Source of the DNA: Tamlana sp. I1
Lineage (GTDB): Bacteria > Bacteroidota > Bacteroidia > Flavobacteriales > Flavobacteriaceae
DNA: 64,000 nt
Reading direction: 5' to 3'
NCBI RefSeq assembly: GCF_015355625.1
Contig: NZ_JACLAF010000006.1
Location: 184,996-248,995 of the forward strand
Below the pieces are notes generated by a model. The model was not told the DNA's origin, ran no database searches, and worked only from the letters and a program-made list of their open reading frames with translations. Of the stretch, positions 18,090-27,065 are shown one piece after another (the stretch's first letter is position 1; every line of letters begins with the position of its first letter). A program made the translations under genes and the position numbers.

Positions 18090-19523
18090 ATGCAGCAGAA
18101 AACTATTTCGGAACTATTAACACAAGACATTGTTATACCAGAGGTTGAAATTAAAGGATGGGTAAGAACTTTTAGAGCAAACCGTTTTATTGCTTTAAAT
18201 GATGGCTCTACCATTAACAATATTCAATGTGTTGTCGATTTTGAAAAGTTTGATGAAGCTTTATTAAAAAGAATTACAACAGGCGCTGCCATTCACATAA
18301 AAGGGGAATTGGTGGAAAGCCAAGGAAAAGGACAAAAGGTTGAAATTCAAGTTTCTAACATTTGTATTTTAGGCGATTCAGACCCTGAAACCTACCCCAT
18401 TCAACCTAAAAAACATTCTTTCGAATTTTTAAGAGAAAACGCCCATTTACGCACTAGAACCAATACGTTTAGCGCCGTAATGCGTTTGCGATCTTCATTA
18501 TCTTTTGCCATTCATAAATACTTTAACGAGCACGGTTTTTACTATATGCATGCCCCTATTATTACAGGTAGCGATGCTGAAGGTGCCGGCGAAATGTTTA
18601 AAGTCACCAATCTTGATGCTAAAAATCCGCCACTAGATGACGCTGGACATGTAGATTATACTAAAGATTTCTTCGGAAAGGAAACCAATTTAACTGTTTC
18701 CGGACAATTAGAAGCCGAAACTTATGCCATGTCTTTAGGAAAAGTGTATACATTCGGACCTACGTTTAGAGCTGAAAACTCGAACACTTCGCGCCATTTA
18801 GCCGAATTTTGGATGATAGAACCCGAAGTGGCATTTATGGATTTGGCTGGAAACATGGATTTAGCTGAAGATTTCATGAAATCGGTTATTAAGTACATTC
18901 TAGAAAATAACAAAGAAGATTTAGAGTTTCTAGATAAACGTTTACAAGACGAGGACAAAGGCAAACCACAGGCAGAGCGTAGCGATATGACTTTAATTGA
19001 AAAATTAAACTTTGTAACCGACAACCATTTTAAAAGGGTAAGTTACACAGAGGCTATCGATATTTTACGCAATTGCAAGCCCAATAAGAAAAAGAAATTC
19101 AAATATATAATTGACGAATGGGGTACCGATTTACAAAGTGAACACGAACGTTACCTTGTAGAGAAACACTTTAAATGCCCTGTTATTTTATTTGATTACC
19201 CTGCCAATATTAAAGCCTTTTACATGCGTTTAAACGACGATGGTAAAACGGTTCGCGCTATGGACATTCTTTTCCCTGGAATTGGAGAAATAGTAGGCGG
19301 TGCACAACGTGAAGAGCGCCTTGATGTTTTAAAAGAAAAAATGGCTGCCATTAATATTCCTGAAGAAGAGCTTTGGTGGTATTTAGATTTACGTAAGTTT
19401 GGTACTGCGGTTCATTCTGGCTTTGGTTTAGGTTTCGAGCGATTGGTTATGTTTGCTACTGGAATGAGTAATATTCGAGATGTGATTCCTTTCCCAAGAA
19501 CACCACAAAATGCTGAATTTTAA
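18090..19523 (+). CDS. asnS: asparaginyl-tRNA synthetase
   Basis: Class IIb aminoacyl-tRNA synthetase that charges tRNA-Asn; 477 residues. The ATG at 18090 is preferred over a TTG two codons upstream. The N-terminal anticodon-binding OB fold ([18 protein letters not shown]) is followed by the class II catalytic core: motif 2 around [20 protein letters not shown] and motif 3 [15 protein letters not shown] near the C-terminus, ending PRTPQNAEF. Presence of AsnRS means Asn-tRNA does not depend on amidation. Housekeeping. Confidence 0.97.
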   Translation: MQQKTISELLTQDIVIPEVEIKGWVRTFRANRFIALNDGSTINNIQCVVDFEKFDEALLKRITTGAAIHIKGELVESQGKGQKVEIQVSNICILGDSDPETYPIQPKKHSFEFLRENAHLRTRTNTFSAVMRLRSSLSFAIHKYFNEHGFYYMHAPIITGSDAEGAGEMFKVTNLDAKNPPLDDAGHVDYTKDFFGKETNLTVSGQLEAETYAMSLGKVYTFGPTFRAENSNTSRHLAEFWMIEPEVAFMDLAGNMDLAEDFMKSVIKYILENNKEDLEFLDKRLQDEDKGKPQAERSDMTLIEKLNFVTDNHFKRVSYTEAIDILRNCKPNKKKKFKYIIDEWGTDLQSEHERYLVEKHFKCPVILFDYPANIKAFYMRLNDDGKTVRAMDILFPGIGEIVGGAQREERLDVLKEKMAAINIPEEELWWYLDLRKFGTAVHSGFGLGFERLVMFATGMSNIRDVIPFPRTPQNAEF

Positions 19524-19616
19524 AGGCTAACAAAGAAATTGACGTTTTTTAGATGAATGCAATTTGTTATCATTCATTAATTATGTTACTTTACCGAAGA
19601 TATTTACCAACCTCTT

Positions 19617-20183
19617 TTGAATAGCATTGATTTTATAACACCCAAAATAAAGGAATTACCAGAACAACCACATCCTTTAATCTCCTACTTTCGGGTAGGG
19701 CGTCTCCTTTATTATTCACTAATATTATTCGTTTTAGAATCTTGGTTTTATTGGATAAAACTAAAAGCTGCTTATATTGAAAGTCCAACCTGGGTGATTA
19801 TTTTCTGGTGCTGGTGTTTTATGTTTTCGTTCGTTCATATTTTCCTTGTTATGATGGATGGCTGGTCGCGTTACCAAAATTACAAACGAGCTAAAGATCA
19901 ATTTTACGTTTACGGCTATACCAAAAGAATTGCACAACTTTATATGGGGTCTAAATGCCAACGTATGGCAGCTATTGTAGCAGCTAGCGAGTTAGGTATT
20001 GAAGAAAAAGTAACATCCTTTTACGAATCAAAAGGAATTAAGTGGTACCATTACATACCTTATTTTATGGTAAAAGACCCTCTGTTTGCTTTTAAAAAAT
20101 ACTTCTGGAAACGTACTTTTCTAGAAAGAGGTTATCAATCTAAATTTGATTTTAGAACGCTTCAATTACAACTTAGTTTATGA
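19617..20183 (+). CDS. hypothetical membrane protein, first gene of the ABC cassette
   Basis: Unrecognised 188-residue protein with two membrane segments (about 30-47 and 60-82, with the aromatic stretch WVIIFWCWCFMFSFVHIF) and a cytoplasmic C-terminal half rich in Tyr, Phe and Lys. It uses a TTG start; no upstream in-frame ATG is open. Its stop overlaps the start of the ABC ATPase (ATGA at 20180-20183), so it probably belongs to the same operon and may assist the transporter. Function unknown. Confidence 0.7.
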   Translation: MNSIDFITPKIKELPEQPHPLISYFRVGRLLYYSLILFVLESWFYWIKLKAAYIESPTWVIIFWCWCFMFSFVHIFLVMMDGWSRYQNYKRAKDQFYVYGYTKRIAQLYMGSKCQRMAAIVAASELGIEEKVTSFYESKGIKWYHYIPYFMVKDPLFAFKKYFWKRTFLERGYQSKFDFRTLQLQLSL

Positions 20184-21028
20184 TTATATCTGGAAGCAAC
20201 TTATCCAAATCATATAAATCCTTAAAAGCTTTAAATGATGTTTCAATTTCCTGTTCTGCAGGAAAAATTTCAGGAATTGTTGGTGCTAACGGTTCTGGAA
20301 AAACAACACTTTTTAAAATTTTATTAAAAATACTAAAACCCGATAGTGGCAGCGTTATTATAAACTCTAAACGCGTAAAACCTATTGGTGGCATAATAGA
20401 AAAACCCGCCTTATACGAATACTTAAACGCATACGATAATCTTAAACTTTTTGCGAGCATTCAAGGCGCAAAAAGCGATAAGGAATCCATTATAAATGGT
20501 TTGCTAAAAGTTGGGCTTCCGCTAGACCGAAAAGATCCTGTGAAAAACTTTTCAATGGGCATGAAACAGCGTCTTGGCATTGCCATTGCCTTACTAAACA
20601 ACCCAGAATGTTTGGTACTAGACGAGCCTTTTTCAGGCTTAGACCCTATGGGAATTTCATCACTAAAAAAATTAATCATCACGCTTGCCGAAGAAGAAAA
20701 ATTAGCCATTTTAATTTCGTCACACATTATCGACGAGCTGGCTAAAATCTGCCATACCCTAACTGTATTAAAAAAAGGGGAAATTGTTCATTCGGGCACA
20801 ACCAAAGCTTTAATAAATAAAAGTACGCAAGCCTATACCATTTCGGCAAACAACATTGCAAATTCAAGCATATTACAAGCCTATAATACTGTTTTTAAAG
20901 AGAACAGTGTAACGGTACAAATTGACCCCGAACACATTGCTGTACTGCTTCAAAAGTTATATGAAGAGCACATTCAAATTGAATCCTGTGTTCCAGAAAT
21001 TAACATGAATAAATTGTTTGAAACTTAA
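20180..21028 (+). CDS. ABC transporter ATP-binding protein
   Basis: A 282-residue ATPase of the ABC-2/CcmA-like export class. Walker A GANGSGKTT (about 35-43), a signature NFSMGMKQRLG and Walker B CLVLDEPFSGLDP are intact, and the H-loop is SSHIIDEL. The C-terminal extension of about 80 residues is the usual regulatory tail of this group. It is coupled to the membrane protein upstream and followed 6 bases later by its permease, so the pair forms an exporter. The substrate is unknown; such pairs often export peptides or lipids. Confidence 0.92.
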   Translation: MIISGSNLSKSYKSLKALNDVSISCSAGKISGIVGANGSGKTTLFKILLKILKPDSGSVIINSKRVKPIGGIIEKPALYEYLNAYDNLKLFASIQGAKSDKESIINGLLKVGLPLDRKDPVKNFSMGMKQRLGIAIALLNNPECLVLDEPFSGLDPMGISSLKKLIITLAEEEKLAILISSHIIDELAKICHTLTVLKKGEIVHSGTTKALINKSTQAYTISANNIANSSILQAYNTVFKENSVTVQIDPEHIAVLLQKLYEEHIQIESCVPEINMNKLFET

Positions 21029-21034
21029 AATAGG

Positions 21035-21865
21035 ATGAAAAGATTAATTTTTGCTGAAGTTTTCAAACTCTTCAAACAAGGAAAAACCTACTATGCTTTA
21101 ATTGCCACATTTTTAATTGAGGTCATTATTTTATTTAGTGCTTATTCCCAAGGTCAGAATGTATTAGATATTTTATTGGATAACTTAAGTCAGTCCTTTC
21201 ATTTTGAAGGTAATTTACTAAATGGCAACCTTTTAATTTATCTTATTTTAAACACCTTATGGTTTCATTTGCCCTTAATTTTAATCATTATAATTTCAGG
21301 CAGTTTAACATCCGAATACAGCGACAGAACCTTGCTAACCGTAATGCTTCAACCGGTTTCTAAGTGGAAATTCATCCTGAGTAAATACATTGTAGCCATA
21401 CTATTTACCTTAGTAATTGTTGCCTTTTTAGCAATAACATCGTTCGTGCTTTCTTATTCGCTTTTTGGCAGAGGCGATTTACTTGTGTTTATAGATACGC
21501 TTAATTTCTTTGAATCGGCCGATGCCTTTTACCGCATTAAATACGCCTTTATTTATGGCGCAATTTCTATGGTTTTTCTATCGGTTGTTAGTCTAACTTT
21601 AGCCATTATTTTTGAAGAATCTACCAAAACATGGATTACGGCAGCCTTCTTCTTAATTCTTTCAAACCTGCTGTTAAAGGTCGATTTTCATAATGATTTT
21701 CTAAACAATTGGCTATTTGCAAAATTAAGCGACACTTGGCAATACCTTTTTTATTTTGAAATTCCATGGGATAAAATCTATTGGAATTCAAGCATCATGA
21801 TATTATATACAATAATTACGATGCTTATTGGCATTGTAATTTTCAACAAAAAAGACATCGGTTAA
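21035..21865 (+). CDS. ABC-2 type permease
   Basis: Membrane partner of the ATPase upstream; 276 residues with about six membrane segments, starting MKRLIFAEVFKLFKQGKTYY, typical of ABC-2 permeases with a short cytoplasmic N-terminus. Segments include LIPLIYLILNTLW-like hydrophobic stretches near 70-95, KYIVAILFTLVIVAFLAITS and a last helix IITMLIGIVIFNKKD. The stop shares one base with the next start (TAATG), so the secreted protein that follows is in the same operon. Confidence 0.87.
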   Translation: MKRLIFAEVFKLFKQGKTYYALIATFLIEVIILFSAYSQGQNVLDILLDNLSQSFHFEGNLLNGNLLIYLILNTLWFHLPLILIIIISGSLTSEYSDRTLLTVMLQPVSKWKFILSKYIVAILFTLVIVAFLAITSFVLSYSLFGRGDLLVFIDTLNFFESADAFYRIKYAFIYGAISMVFLSVVSLTLAIIFEESTKTWITAAFFLILSNLLLKVDFHNDFLNNWLFAKLSDTWQYLFYFEIPWDKIYWNSSIMILYTIITMLIGIVIFNKKDIG

Positions 21866-22521
21866 TGGCACGTTTTTCAATTTATATTTTTCTTTTTTAC
21901 ACTTGTTTTTTAAACGCGCAAGTAATAGACCCCAACATTATAAAAGTACAGGAACGCCTTGATTCTATTGAAAAATTTTCAGCAGATTTAGAGCTAGAAG
22001 TCGCTATTAGCTTCATCAATATTCCGAATAAATTTGCAAAAATAGTCTATACTAAAAATGAAGATACCAAGGTTGTTTCAGACGATTTTGTGCTTATTCC
22101 TAAAAAAGGATTAGACGTTTCATTAAACCAATTGTTTAAATATCCATTTATCACTGTAGATCGTGGTTTTGAAGAAAGAAATGATAAAGAATATAAACTT
22201 GTAAATATCATTCCAACCGATAAAAAAGCCGATTTCTCTATTGCTTCCGTGTTAATCGATATTGAAAACGATAGAATTATAGAGTCTGAAATAAACACTA
22301 AAAAAGACGGTAGTTACTTGGTTAAAATGCATTTTGACAAGCCATCAAGTGTGCTTCCTAAACAAATTGAAGTACAATTTGAAATTGAACGCATTAGAAT
22401 CCCGCTAAAATACATGGGAAAAGAAGCGACTATCGACAAAAAGAAGTACAAATCTGGCGAAGTTAAAACAGGAACTATATTCTTAAACTTCACCTACACC
22501 GATATTATTTACAAGGCCTAA
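21865..22521 (+). CDS. secreted LolA-like protein linked to the ABC exporter
   Basis: A 218-residue exported protein. The start is the ATG at 21865, overlapping the permease stop; it gives a clean signal peptide (MARFSIYIFLFYTCFLNA, cut before Q). The mature part is a beta-rich chain (LEVAISFINIPNKFAKIVY, DRIIESEINTKKDGSYLVKM) with spacing that recalls LolA/LolB or outer-membrane lipoprotein-sorting proteins. No lipobox. Its co-transcription with an ABC-2 exporter suggests that it handles the exported lipid or lipoprotein in the periplasm. The family assignment is tentative. Confidence 0.6.
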   Translation: MARFSIYIFLFYTCFLNAQVIDPNIIKVQERLDSIEKFSADLELEVAISFINIPNKFAKIVYTKNEDTKVVSDDFVLIPKKGLDVSLNQLFKYPFITVDRGFEERNDKEYKLVNIIPTDKKADFSIASVLIDIENDRIIESEINTKKDGSYLVKMHFDKPSSVLPKQIEVQFEIERIRIPLKYMGKEATIDKKKYKSGEVKTGTIFLNFTYTDIIYKA

Positions 22522-22595
22522 GGCAATTATCTACATAAAAAACGAGTTTAATCAAGAAAGCACTTGCTGTAATCAAGTAATTCATCTAATTTAAT

Positions 22596-22603
22596 TATTT
22601 TTG
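22596..22603 (+). promoter_or_regulatory. -7 promoter box for rpoN
   Basis: TATTTTTG, matching TAnnTTTG, 19 bases before the rpoN ATG. No TTTG -33 at usual spacing. Confidence 0.5.
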
Positions 22604-22622
22604 GTAGAGGTAAACTAAAATC

Positions 22623-24086
22623 ATGCTTAAACAACATTTACAATTTAAATTATCGCAAAAACTGTCGCCGCAGCAAATTCAATTAATGAAATTGATACAG
22701 TTGCCAACACAGGCTTTCGAGCAACGTTTAAAGCAAGAATTGGAAGAAAATCCAGCTTTAGAAGGCGGTAAAGAAGAAAGCATAAATGATGATTTAGATG
22801 CTGACTTCGATAATTCATCTGATGAAATTAACGATAACGAATCGATAAATACAGACGACATTAATGTTGATGAATATTTAAGTGATGATGAAATTCCGGA
22901 ATACCGAACGCAGGCTAATAATTACAGCAGTGACGATGAAGAAAAAACCATGCCTTATGCTGCAGGTACCTCATTTACACAACATTTAATTACCCAATTA
23001 AATACCTACAGATTATCTGATGAGGAGCATGATATTGCTGAATTTTTAGTTGGAAGCGTTGATGAAAGCGGTTACATAAGAAGAGAGCTTAGTGATATCA
23101 TGGACGATTTAGCGTTCACTCAAAACATCTATACCACTGAAGAAACCATTCAAAAGGTATTACGCATAGTTCATCAATTAGATCCCGCAGGTGTGGGCGC
23201 AAGAAATTTACAAGAGTGTTTAAGCATTCAATTGCATCGAAAAGATAAAACTGCCGATACCGAATTGGCTATAAATATTATCGATAACGCCTTTGATCAG
23301 TTTACAAAAAAGCATTATAAAAAGTTGCTTCAAAAATTTAATATCACCGAAGAACAACTTAAAGGTGCCATCTCTGAAATAGAACATTTAAATCCGAAAC
23401 CAGGAGGTTCCTACGCAGGAAACAACCGCATCGTGGAACATGTTGTTCCCGATTTTGCTATAAGAATTGTAGATGGCGAATTGGAACTCACTCTAAACGG
23501 AAGAAATGCTCCAGAATTACACGTATCTAGAGAGTATAATAACATGCTGAAAGGCTACAAAGACACGAAAGAAAAATCGAAGTCTCAAAAAGATGCCGTA
23601 ATCTTCATTAAGCAAAAATTAGATGCAGCCAAATGGTTTATAGAAGCCATAAAACAACGTCAGCAAACTTTATTTGTAACCATGAGTGCGATTATGCATT
23701 ACCAAGAAGCCTATTTTTTAACGGGCGATGAACGTAACTTAAAACCCATGATCCTTAAAGATATTGCCGATGAGATTTCTATGGATGTATCAACAGTATC
23801 GCGGGTTGCAAATAGTAAATATGTCGATACGCCTTATGGTACTAAATTGATTAAAGAATTCTTTTCAGAATCAATGAAAAATGATCAAGGTGAAGATGTT
23901 TCAACTCGTGAAATTAAAAAGATTCTTGAAACAGTTATTGAAGAAGAAGACAAGAAAAAACCTTTAACTGACGAAACTTTAGCTGGCATTCTTAAAGATA
24001 AAGGCTACCCAATAGCCAGACGTACTGTTGCTAAATACAGGGAGCAACTTGATATTCCTGTTGCTAGATTACGTAAAAAAATATGA
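22623..24086 (+). CDS. rpoN: RNA polymerase sigma-54 factor
   Basis: Sigma-54, 487 residues. It starts with the conserved activator-interacting region I (KLSQKLSPQQIQLMKLIQLP, rich in Gln and Leu), followed by an acidic region II (about residues 50-105), the core-binding domain (HQLDPAGVGARNLQECL), the HTH (ISMDVSTVSRVANSKYVDTP) and the RpoN box ARRTVAKYREQL near the C-terminus. It controls genes through enhancer-dependent promoters; no sigma-54 activator lies in this window. It overlaps the next gene by ATGA. Confidence 0.97.
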   Translation: MLKQHLQFKLSQKLSPQQIQLMKLIQLPTQAFEQRLKQELEENPALEGGKEESINDDLDADFDNSSDEINDNESINTDDINVDEYLSDDEIPEYRTQANNYSSDDEEKTMPYAAGTSFTQHLITQLNTYRLSDEEHDIAEFLVGSVDESGYIRRELSDIMDDLAFTQNIYTTEETIQKVLRIVHQLDPAGVGARNLQECLSIQLHRKDKTADTELAINIIDNAFDQFTKKHYKKLLQKFNITEEQLKGAISEIEHLNPKPGGSYAGNNRIVEHVVPDFAIRIVDGELELTLNGRNAPELHVSREYNNMLKGYKDTKEKSKSQKDAVIFIKQKLDAAKWFIEAIKQRQQTLFVTMSAIMHYQEAYFLTGDERNLKPMILKDIADEISMDVSTVSRVANSKYVDTPYGTKLIKEFFSESMKNDQGEDVSTREIKKILETVIEEEDKKKPLTDETLAGILKDKGYPIARRTVAKYREQLDIPVARLRKKI

Positions 24087-24691
24087 TGGATAAACTCTTA
24101 AAAAGTATTTCGTTTATTTTCCATCCATTATTAATGCCCCTCGCAGGGGTTGTATTTTACTTTGCAAAGGCGCCAAGATTTATTCCATTAGACCTAATTA
24201 AAGCAAAACTAATTTCGCTTTTTATCCTTACTGTTTTACTACCCATTCTAATGTTTTTTCTTTTAAAAACTTTAGGGAAAGTCACAACAATTTATCTTGA
24301 AACCACCAAGCAAAGAATTATTCCTTTATTTCTAAATTGCATTATAATACTGCTTATAATTCAAAAAATTGTACCTCCAAGTCAAGCTGTAGAACTCTAC
24401 TTTTTCTTTGTAGGGATCTTAATCTCTAATATGGCCTGTTTAATCTTAGTTTTATTTAAATTCAAGGCAAGTATTCATATGATAGGCGTAAATGGGCTAT
24501 TAATGTTTATAATCGCACTAAGCATCCATTTTAGCATCAACATCAATGGAACGCTATGTATTATGGCAATAATAATTGGTGCCGTAGCGACATCAAGACT
24601 GCATGTAAATGCACATAACACTAAAGAACTGCTTATAGGCGCTTTTATAGGCTTAATCCCTCAATTAATATTAGTACCCTACTGGTTGTAA
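24083..24691 (+). CDS. PAP2-like integral membrane protein
   Basis: A 202-residue inner-membrane protein with about six hydrophobic segments, coupled to rpoN through an ATGA overlap. The C-terminal SRLHVNAHNTKE fits the third PAP2 phosphatase motif SRx5Hx3D except that the last acidic residue is Glu, and KASIHM may stand for the middle Ser-Gly-His motif. The first motif (KX6RP) is not convincing. It may be a lipid phosphatase relative or a degenerate, non-catalytic member. The rpoN link is probably positional. Confidence 0.6.
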   Translation: MMDKLLKSISFIFHPLLMPLAGVVFYFAKAPRFIPLDLIKAKLISLFILTVLLPILMFFLLKTLGKVTTIYLETTKQRIIPLFLNCIIILLIIQKIVPPSQAVELYFFFVGILISNMACLILVLFKFKASIHMIGVNGLLMFIIALSIHFSININGTLCIMAIIIGAVATSRLHVNAHNTKELLIGAFIGLIPQLILVPYWL

Positions 24692-24719
24692 ATTGAAGCT
24701 TTAAAACTATCTGTACAAC

Positions 24720-25412
24720 TTACAAAACATAAAATATAAGTCCTATTTTAATAATACTGATATCAATATTCTCGCCACTTAAATGCGCTTTTTTAGATAA
24801 GATAGAATTGAGTAGATAATTAACATGAATGTTCCAGGTATTATAACCCGCACTTAAGGTTAACCCACATTGAAAGTTATTAAAATCACGATTATTACGG
24901 TATTTAAACGCTCCTAACTCCCCTTTATAAGCATAGGTGTTAGATATGGCATAAGCGAATTTAAAACCCGTGTAAATACGCCAGAAAGCATAATCTGTAG
25001 GCGTAGAGGTTCGCCATCTGTATTCAATTGGCATTTCAATTAAATGGAATCGTATTTTGTTTTTGGAGTAAGAGCTTCCATCAGATAAAATACTGTAAAC
25101 AAAATCGCCATCACTATTTTTACTTATAAAAAGATTTTGGTTATAAGAATCGGTTGCATAACCCAATCCTACTCCAATGGCCTTGTTTCGCGCCTTATTA
25201 ATAGGCATATCTTTAATAAATCCAACACTAAAACCGAAGGAAAATCCATTTTGAGAAAGCCCTTCTGGACGCTTATTAATAAAGTTATAAGTAGCACCTG
25301 CATAAAACTGATCTTCTTTATAAAGCGAATCTACTTGGGTTGTAGATGTTTCTTGCGCAAAACACAAAGCTATATTTAACAGAAAAATAGAAAGAAAAAC
25401 AAAACATCTCAT
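24720..25412 (-). CDS. PorT-like outer-membrane beta-barrel protein
   Basis: A 230-residue exported protein with a signal peptide (FLSIFLLNIALCFA, cut before Q) and a mature chain of alternating polar and aromatic residues, ending in the aromatic strand IIKIGLIFYVL. Features such as FHLIEMPIEYRWRT and YTGFKFAYAISN are typical of PorT-type barrels. PorT takes part in T9SS in Porphyromonas gingivalis, but Flavobacteria carry several paralogues and this one is not at the usual porT neighbourhood, so its role is open. Confidence 0.7.
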   Translation of the reverse strand: MRCFVFLSIFLLNIALCFAQETSTTQVDSLYKEDQFYAGATYNFINKRPEGLSQNGFSFGFSVGFIKDMPINKARNKAIGVGLGYATDSYNQNLFISKNSDGDFVYSILSDGSSYSKNKIRFHLIEMPIEYRWRTSTPTDYAFWRIYTGFKFAYAISNTYAYKGELGAFKYRNNRDFNNFQCGLTLSAGYNTWNIHVNYLLNSILSKKAHLSGENIDISIIKIGLIFYVL

Positions 25413-25455
25413 CAGGCAAAAGTAAATAGTCTAATTAGTACAGATAATAAAGATA

Positions 25456-25495
25456 TAAAAATTAAAAGGCGTTTTGATTGTATCAAAACGCCTTT
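25456..25495 (-). terminator. terminator of the ExbB/ExbD operon
   Basis: A 14-base-pair stem (25465-25478 with 25482-25495, arm AAAGGCGTTTTGAT) with loop TGT. On the minus strand it is followed by a T-rich run (plus-strand AAAATTAAAA, from about 25456), right after the last ExbD gene. Confidence 0.8.
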
Positions 25496-25518
25496 ATTTA
25501 TAAAATTAAGAAAGTAAA

Positions 25519-25995
25519 TTAATCTCTTCCAAACACACTACCCTTTTTAGTGGTATAGTTTATTTTAAGTGCATTAACTTTACGTAATTCTTGTTTAATA
25601 TCGCCAATTAATCCCATGTTAGCTTCTTTATCAACTTTTAAAGCAGTTGTTAAAAATGGAACTAATTCTTCTCTTTTAGAAGCACGTTCAGCAGCAATAA
25701 AACTAGCAATTTCTTTTACATCAGCAAAGTTATCATTTAACTGAATTTTTGCTTGATTACCAAATTGCTTGTAGTTTTCACTTGGTTTTCCTGCATAAAT
25801 ATACATAACCAAATCCTTCTTATCCAGTTTTTCAACCTGATCTGCAAAAGGTAAATTATTCTCGATCTTTAAAGTGTTTTGCCTCATCACTGTGGCCACC
25901 ATAAAGAAGAATAATAACATAAATACAATATCGGGTAAAGCCGCTGTGTTTACTGCTGGAATTCCTCCGTCTTTTTTCTTTTTAAATTTAGACAT
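25519..25995 (-). CDS. ExbD/TolR family protein, second copy
   Basis: A 158-residue single-pass inner-membrane protein. The N-terminus is cytoplasmic and basic (MSKFKKKKDGG), followed by one membrane helix (ALPDIVFMLLFFFMVATVM) that carries the proton-coupling Asp. The periplasmic domain (about 45-158) is ExbD-like. With the ExbB protein of the same operon it would energise TonB-dependent or related outer-membrane work. Unlike the upstream ExbD it has no insertion. Confidence 0.9.
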   Translation of the reverse strand: MSKFKKKKDGGIPAVNTAALPDIVFMLLFFFMVATVMRQNTLKIENNLPFADQVEKLDKKDLVMYIYAGKPSENYKQFGNQAKIQLNDNFADVKEIASFIAAERASKREELVPFLTTALKVDKEANMGLIGDIKQELRKVNALKINYTTKKGSVFGRD

Positions 25996-26014
25996 ATAAT
26001 ATAAATGTTAAATT

Positions 26015-26605
26015 TTAGTTTTGAACTTCTGAAAGTTTCTGAGGATAATCAAGCTTAATTTGATCAATTTGTCCCTTTAACTTTTCTTTATTCCCTGGCC
26101 AGTTTACATCTTTATAATTGTCTTCCATTTCTTTGAATGACTTACCGTATAAAGATTGTGCTCTAGCATCTCTTAATTCGTTATATGCTGCTACTAATTC
26201 ATTCTGTACAGCGATATACGTTTTATAAGTGGTCTCACGTTCGTTTTTTAGCGAAATGATAGCCTTATCTGGATTATCTGATGAAGCTGGATCTTTCTTT
26301 CCTTTACAAAAAGTACATGATCCATCGCCACCATTATCTAAAAACTCCTTTGCAGCAAGTCTAAGATCTTTAAGTTCCATTAGCTCATCTTCTACTAACA
26401 ACTGATCTTTACCGTTTAATAAAACAGTGAAGATGTTTTTTTGCTTAATAACGACGTCTTCTTCAGATTCTTCCATTGGAGGAAGTTTACGGTTAATACC
26501 CGAATCTGTCTCAATAGTTGTCGTTACTAAGAAAAATATAAGTAGTAAGAACGCGATGTCGGCCATAGAGCCTGCATTTACTTCTGGTGATGCTCTTTTC
26601 GCCAT
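26015..26605 (-). CDS. ExbD/TolR family protein with an insertion
   Basis: A 196-residue ExbD paralogue, longer than the usual 130-150. The membrane helix with its Asp is intact (SMADIAFLLLIFFLVTTTI). In the periplasmic domain there is an inserted segment of about 50 residues with a CxxC pair (SCTFCKGKKDPAS, near 95-107) and a charged helix after it (ELVAAYNELRDARAQ). The pair of cysteines could form a disulfide. The start is ATG at 26605. It lies 19 bases upstream of the second ExbD in transcription order. Confidence 0.88.
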   Translation of the reverse strand: MAKRASPEVNAGSMADIAFLLLIFFLVTTTIETDSGINRKLPPMEESEEDVVIKQKNIFTVLLNGKDQLLVEDELMELKDLRLAAKEFLDNGGDGSCTFCKGKKDPASSDNPDKAIISLKNERETTYKTYIAVQNELVAAYNELRDARAQSLYGKSFKEMEDNYKDVNWPGNKEKLKGQIDQIKLDYPQKLSEVQN

Positions 26606-26609
26606 AACT

Positions 26610-27041
26610 TTATTTATTAAATATTTTTTTTACTCCACCAAATAGCATTGAGCCAATGGCTATAACTGCAAGAATATAAAATGCATATAAACCAGCACCT
26701 ACATCTTTAGACGTTGATTCAGTAATATCTAAACCTTTATCTGTAAAAGGTTTTAAATCTAAATCGGTACCTGATGATAGTGCATAAGAAATAACAAGAA
26801 CCAGTACAAAAGCACCAACTGTCATTATTGTCTTTTTTATGTTACCGGCAAACAAACCTTTTATTACAAATATAAATACTAGGAATAAAACGATAGCTAA
26901 TGTAACATAAGCTATGTACAGCATGTTTCCGCTCATACTTAAAGCAGTCGAATCGTCTCCTGTCATTATCATTAGTGCAAAAATGGCACCAATAATAGCC
27001 AGAGCGAAAGCTACTATTTTTAAAACTTTATGTAAACCCAT
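26610..27041 (-). CDS. small membrane protein in the ExbB/ExbD operon
   Basis: A 143-residue hydrophobic protein with four predicted membrane segments (about 5-27, 40-63, 70-92 and 115-138). It lies between ExbB and the first ExbD with gaps of 24 and 4 bases, so it is co-transcribed. Conserved in this position in Flavobacteria by general experience, but I do not recognise a named family. It could be an accessory subunit of the motor complex. Confidence 0.75.
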   Translation of the reverse strand: MGLHKVLKIVAFALAIIGAIFALMIMTGDDSTALSMSGNMLYIAYVTLAIVLFLVFIFVIKGLFAGNIKKTIMTVGAFVLVLVISYALSSGTDLDLKPFTDKGLDITESTSKDVGAGLYAFYILAVIAIGSMLFGGVKKIFNK

Positions 27042-27065
27042 AATTTTTTTTAAATCTTTAAATTA

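Noticed and set aside
24720..25412. Genuine T9SS porT
   Set aside because: Barrel of the right type, but the neighbourhood is not the usual one and paralogues are common; kept as PorT-like only.
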